A program made the position numbers and the translations under genes. Below are positions 60,972-64,000 of a stretch of DNA of 64,000 nucleotides, piece by piece. Position 1 is the first letter of the stretch, and every line of letters begins with the position of its first letter. This stretch comes from Streptomyces sp. NRRL S-244. Lineage in GTDB: Bacteria; Actinomycetota; Actinomycetes; Streptomycetales; Streptomycetaceae. Below the pieces are notes generated by a model. That model worked only from the letters and a program-made list of their open reading frames with translations. It was not told the DNA's origin and made no database searches. Location of the stretch: the NCBI RefSeq assembly GCF_000717915.1, contig NZ_JOCX01000002.1, forward strand, positions 62,001 to 126,000, read 5' to 3'.

Positions 60972-62828
60972 ATGGGATTTATGGGGGACAGGTCAACTCT
61001 GCTGGAGACAGGGCGGTTTGTGAGGGCGGAAGTCGAATCGGGCGCAGAGGCCAACGAGGAGGCTCCGGTCGTTAACGCGCAGACCGCACTGACCGATGCG
61101 GATTTCGCGGAAGAAATGTTCGCCGAGACCGACCCGGCGAGCGACACCGAGCTGGAAGCACGGCACCGGGTCGCGGCCGACCGGGGGGACCCGGGCGCGA
61201 TGAGCGTGCTCGGGGCGCTGCTGCTGCGCCGCGGCGACCTGGCCGGCGCCGAGCCGTACCTGCGCGGCGCCACCGCGGAGGGGGACCGCGCCGCCGCGAA
61301 CAACCTCGGGGTGCTGCTGCTCCAGCGCGGGTACCCCGAGGAGGCAGCCGGCTGGTGGCGGGTCGCCGCCGTGGCCGGATCCGCCCCGGCCGCACACGCG
61401 CTGGGCCGCCACTTCCGCGAGCGCGGGGACGAGCCCGCCGCCGAGTACTGGCTGCGCCAGGCGGCGGAATCCGGCCATGCCCTGGGCGCGTACGGACTCG
61501 CCGACCTGCTGGAGCACCGCGGCGACAAGGGCGTGGAGCGCTGGCTGCGCCAGGCGGCCGAGCAGGGGCACCGCGAGGCCGCGTACCGGCTGGCCCGGCA
61601 CCTGCGCAAGGGCGACCCCACCGAGGCCGAGCAGTGGTACCGGCAGGCCGCCGCGCGCGGGCACCGGCGCGCCGCGCTGCACCTGGGCGCCCTCCTGGAG
61701 GCGCGCGGGGAGCTCAAGGAGGCCGGGCGCTGGTACCTGACCTCCGCCAAGCAGGGCGAGGCGCGGGCGGCGTGCGCGCTCGGCTTCCTGCTGCGCGACG
61801 CCGGCGACGAGGAGAGCGCCGTCGCGTGGTGGAACCGGGCCGCGCAGGACGGCGACGGCAACGCCGCCAACGCGCTGGGCGCCCTGCACGCCGCGCGGGG
61901 GGAGACCCAGACCGCGGAGAAGTGGTACCGGACCGCCATGGACGCGGGCGACCAGAACGGGGCGTACAACCTTGCTTTGCTGTGCGCCGCACAGGAGCGG
62001 ACCGCGCAGGCCGAGCAGTGGTACCGGCGGGCGGCCTACGCCGGCCACCGGGAGGCCGCCAACGCCCTCGCGATCATGCTGCTCCAGGTCGGCGACGCGG
62101 CGGGCGCCGAGCCGTGGTTCTCGAAGGCGGCCGAGGCGGGCAGCGTCGACGCGGCGTTCAACCTCGGGATCCTGTTCGCGAGCCGGGACGAGGACCGGAC
62201 GGCGCTGAAGTGGTACGAGCGGGCGGCGTCGGCGGGCCACACCGACGCGGCGCTCCAGGTCGGCATCGCGCTGGTCCGCGACGGCGAGGACCGGGCGGCC
62301 GAGCGGCACCTGCGCTGCGCCGCGGGCGGCGGCAGCGCGGAGGCGGCGTTCCGGCTGGCCGCGCTGCTGGAATCGCTGGCTCCGCCGCCGGAGCCGGTGG
62401 CGCTGGGCGAGCCGGCCGGCGGGGCCGAGCGCAGCGAGAGCGAGGAGTGGTACGAGCGCGCCGCGGAGCTGGGGCACCGGCGCGCGCAGGTGCGGGTCGG
62501 GATGCTGGCCGCGGCGCGGGGCGATGGCGCCGTCGCCGCGCGGTGGTACCGGGAGGCGGCCGAGGCCGGCTCCCGCAACGGGGCGTTCAACCTCGGGCTG
62601 CTGCTGGCGCGCGAGGGGAACGAGCCGGAGGCCGCGCTGTGGTGGACCCGGGCCGCGGTGGCCGGCCACGGCCGGGCGGCGCTGCGGCTGGGGCTGCTGG
62701 CCGCGCGGCACGGGGACCTGGCGGAGGGGCAGAAGTGGTGCGTCCGGGCCATGGAGCTGGGCCCGGCGGAGGTCTCCGAGCGGGCGGCCCGGCTCCGCGA
62801 GGCCCTGGCGGAAGAGCTCTCGGCCTGA
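60972..62828 (+). CDS. Sel1/TPR-repeat protein
   Basis: A 618-residue cytoplasmic protein made almost entirely of 30-36-residue Sel1-like repeats (pattern AxxWYRxAAxxGHxxAAxxLGxLLxxRG) from about residue 55 to 600. No catalytic domain, signal peptide or helix for membrane insertion is seen. Such repeats build protein-binding solenoids. ATG 60972 is used; ATG 60981 is also possible. It stands alone between two copies of an initiator tRNA gene. Confidence 0.88.
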   Translation: MGFMGDRSTLLETGRFVRAEVESGAEANEEAPVVNAQTALTDADFAEEMFAETDPASDTELEARHRVAADRGDPGAMSVLGALLLRRGDLAGAEPYLRGATAEGDRAAANNLGVLLLQRGYPEEAAGWWRVAAVAGSAPAAHALGRHFRERGDEPAAEYWLRQAAESGHALGAYGLADLLEHRGDKGVERWLRQAAEQGHREAAYRLARHLRKGDPTEAEQWYRQAAARGHRRAALHLGALLEARGELKEAGRWYLTSAKQGEARAACALGFLLRDAGDEESAVAWWNRAAQDGDGNAANALGALHAARGETQTAEKWYRTAMDAGDQNGAYNLALLCAAQERTAQAEQWYRRAAYAGHREAANALAIMLLQVGDAAGAEPWFSKAAEAGSVDAAFNLGILFASRDEDRTALKWYERAASAGHTDAALQVGIALVRDGEDRAAERHLRCAAGGGSAEAAFRLAALLESLAPPPEPVALGEPAGGAERSESEEWYERAAELGHRRAQVRVGMLAAARGDGAVAARWYREAAEAGSRNGAFNLGLLLAREGNEPEAALWWTRAAVAGHGRAALRLGLLAARHGDLAEGQKWCVRAMELGPAEVSERAARLREALAEELSA

Positions 62829-62862
62829 CCCAGGGCCGGGGGCGGGGCGATCGTTAAGCGAT

Positions 62863-62892
62863 TTGCATCTCTCGGGTGGCGTCACGTAAAGT
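62863..62892 (+). promoter_or_regulatory. Promoter of initiator tRNA copy 2
   Basis: TTGCAT (62863-62868), an 18-nt spacer and TAAAGT (62887-62892), 12 nt before the mature tRNA end. Confidence 0.65.
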
Positions 62893-62904
62893 CGTGTTTA
62901 CCGA

Positions 62905-62978
62905 CGCGGGGTGGAGCAGCTCGGTAGCTCGCTGGGCTCATAACCCAGAGGTCGCAGGTTCAAATCCTGTCCCCGCTA
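62905..62978 (+). tRNA. Initiator tRNA-fMet (CAT), copy 2
   Basis: Identical over 74 nt to the copy at 60669, including the C1/T72 mismatch and the three G-C pairs of the anticodon stem. Immediate flanks (ACCGACG before, CTGAAG after) are also shared, so the unit was duplicated with part of its surroundings. Confidence 0.95.
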
Positions 62979-62985
62979 CTGAAGG

Positions 62986-63020
62986 CCGAAGGCCCGGATC
63001 CTCTGGATCCGGGCCTTCGG
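62986..63020 (+). terminator. Terminator of initiator tRNA copy 2
   Basis: A 16-bp stem CCGAAGGCCCGGATCC against GGATCCGGGCCTTCGG with loop TCT, then TCGTTTC. Its core matches the terminator of copy 1. Confidence 0.88.
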
Positions 63021-63047
63021 TCGTTTCACGGCGAAGACGTAAAGAAA

Positions 63048-63080
63048 GAGGGGCCCGGGAGCATCGCTCCCGGGCCCCTC
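63048..63080 (-). terminator. Terminator of the Fur-family gene
   Basis: A 15-bp stem GAGGGGCCCGGGAGC against GCTCCCGGGCCCCTC with loop ATC. On the minus strand it is followed by CTTTCTTT, a real U-rich tail. Confidence 0.88.
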
Positions 63081-63088
63081 CGCGTTCG

Positions 63089-63505
63089 TTACGCCCCCGC
63101 GCAGGCCGGGCACAGCCCGCGGTACGTCACCTCGACCGCCGACACCACGAACCCGAACCGCTCCGCGTCCGGCAGGTCGGCCAGCGGGTTGCCCGCCGGG
63201 TGCACGTCCCGGATCGCGCCGCACTGGGCGCACACCAGGTGCTGGTGGGGCTTGTGGGCGTTCGGGTCGTACCGCTTGGCCCGGCGGTCCGTGGCGACCT
63301 CCAGGACCTCGCCGAGGGACACCAGCTCGCCCAGCGTGTTGTAGACGGTGGCGCGCGAGATCTCCGGCAGCTTGTCCACCGCGCGCGCGTGCACCTCGTC
63401 GGCCGTCAGGTGAACGTGGTCACCGTCGAGCACCTCGGCCACGACGCGCCGCTGTGCGGTCATGCGCCATCCGCGTCCGCGAAGTCGTTCCAGCAGGTCA
63501 CTCAT
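63089..63505 (-). CDS. Fur-family repressor
   Basis: A 138-residue Fur/PerR-type regulator beginning MSDLLERLRGRGWRMTAQRRVV. The winged helix includes LTADEVHARAVDKLPEISRATVYNTLGELV; metal ligands are in the HKPHQHLVCAQCG stretch and the C-terminal GLCPACAGA, giving the CxxC pairs of the structural zinc site. ATG 63505 is chosen over an upstream start on family length. It is divergent from the catalase gene, the arrangement of peroxide-sensing CatR/FurA-like regulators. Confidence 0.92.
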   Translation of the reverse strand: MSDLLERLRGRGWRMTAQRRVVAEVLDGDHVHLTADEVHARAVDKLPEISRATVYNTLGELVSLGEVLEVATDRRAKRYDPNAHKPHQHLVCAQCGAIRDVHPAGNPLADLPDAERFGFVVSAVEVTYRGLCPACAGA

Positions 63506-63570
63506 GTACACCAGCCTAACAGCGAGGGATTCGGTGTAACTCCCGAACGTGTGCGGACTTGGAACCTTAC

Positions 63571-63598
63571 TTGACTTAGACAAAGTCCATCGTAGGAT
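63571..63598 (+). promoter_or_regulatory. Catalase promoter with Fur-type operator
   Basis: TTGACT (63571-63576), 16 nt and TAGGAT (63593-63598). A near-perfect palindrome GACTTAGACAAAGTC (63573-63587) lies between the two boxes, so a bound Fur-family dimer would block RNA polymerase. Confidence 0.75.
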
Positions 63599-63660
63599 CG
63601 AGTACGACAAGGGCCAAGGACAGGCACAGGCACATGGCAGGAATGACGCAGGAGGCGCAC

Positions 63661-64000
63661 GTGACGCAGGGACCGCTCACCACGGAGGCCGGGGCTCCGG
63701 TCGCCGACAACCAGAACAGCGAGACGGCCGGCGTCGGAGGCCCCGTCCTGGTCCAGGACCAGCTGCTCCTCGAGAAGCTGGCCCACTTCAACCGCGAGCG
63801 CATACCGGAGCGCGTGGTGCACGCCCGCGGCGCCGGTGCGTACGGCACCTTCACGCTCACCCGTGACGTCTCGCAGTGGACCCGGGCGAAGTTCCTGTCC
63901 GAGGTCGGCAAGCAGACCGAGACGTTCCTGCGCTTCTCCACCGTCGCGGGCAACCTCGGTGCGGCCGACGCGGTGCGCGACCCCCGCGGCTGGGCGCTGA
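63661..64000 (+). CDS. Monofunctional haem catalase, N-terminal part (cut by window edge)
   Basis: The first 113 residues of a clade-type haem catalase that turns hydrogen peroxide into water and oxygen. [25 protein letters not shown] is the family opening with the distal catalytic His54. GTG at 63661 is used because GGAGG lies 5 nt upstream; in-frame ATGs at 63634 and 63643 are less likely. The gene continues past the window. The adjacent divergent Fur-family repressor probably controls it. Confidence 0.93.
   Translation, partial: MTQGPLTTEAGAPVADNQNSETAGVGGPVLVQDQLLLEKLAHFNRERIPERVVHARGAGAYGTFTLTRDVSQWTRAKFLSEVGKQTETFLRFSTVAGNLGAADAVRDPRGWAL

Overview
The window is a Streptomyces (or very close actinomycete) chromosome core segment. 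Pointers are the very high GC, GC-rich third codon positions, many GTG starts, leaderless genes with a TANNNT -10 box 6-7 nt before the start codon, and a gene order resembling the mycobacterial Rv3193c-Rv3202c neighbourhood (AdnAB nuclease, NudC, mycoredoxin, UvrD2, WhiB7, ABC1 kinase, DUF2342 zincin, PDZ-Lon protease, UPF0182). About 52 protein genes, two initiator tRNAs, two attenuators and about a dozen terminators can be supported. Both ends cut genes: the tail of a MarC-like membrane protein on the left and the start of a catalase on the right.

1-9.5 kb: housekeeping genes. An alpha/beta hydrolase, a DEAD-box RNA helicase with a long basic repeat tail, a ferritin-like (MiaE-type) protein, a small membrane protein, DUF3107, a TetR regulator, a small acidic protein, a second hydrolase and a DUF3152 membrane-anchored protein with a metzincin-like motif. 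9.6-15.2 kb: a complete peptide ABC importer (lipoprotein, two permeases, fused double ATPase). It is preceded by a leaderless 31-codon peptide ending Cys-Arg and by an intrinsic terminator, which looks like a cysteine-responsive attenuator. One permease lacks its first membrane helix. 15.3-20.2 kb: a four-gene block with a PelF-type glycosyltransferase, a membrane protein, a UDP-sugar-epimerase-like protein and a spherulin-4-like glycosidase, which resembles a reduced Pel / galactosaminogalactan-type polysaccharide locus.

20.2-27 kb: MoeZ sulfurtransferase, a secreted TAP-type lipoprotein peptidase, an atypical lower-GC gene, a kinase-like/flippase fusion and an alkyltransferase-like DNA repair protein. 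27-41 kb: DNA repair and stress. AdnA- and AdnB-like helicase-nucleases, an M20 dipeptidase, NudC, mycoredoxin, UvrD2, and wblC/whiB7 with its promoter, upstream ORF and terminator-attenuator. 41-48 kb: a small zinc protein, an ABC1 kinase, a large STAND-like ATPase with twelve TPRs, an orphan ThiF-like protein and a zinc peptidase. 48-51.4 kb: three consecutive AIM24-family genes, the first fused to TerD. 51.4-60.6 kb: Nudix hydrolase, DUF2342 zincin, an epimerase, MoaE, a small membrane protein, PDZ-Lon protease, PPA1309 and UPF0182. 60.6-64 kb: two near-identical initiator tRNA units flanking a Sel1-repeat protein, then a Fur-family repressor divergent from the catalase gene, with a Fur-type palindrome inside the catalase promoter.

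A recurring oddity is short tandem repeat growth, both just after stop codons (TetR, moeZ, adnA-like, dipeptidase genes) and inside low-complexity protein segments. No phage, insertion sequence, integrase or CRISPR array was seen.
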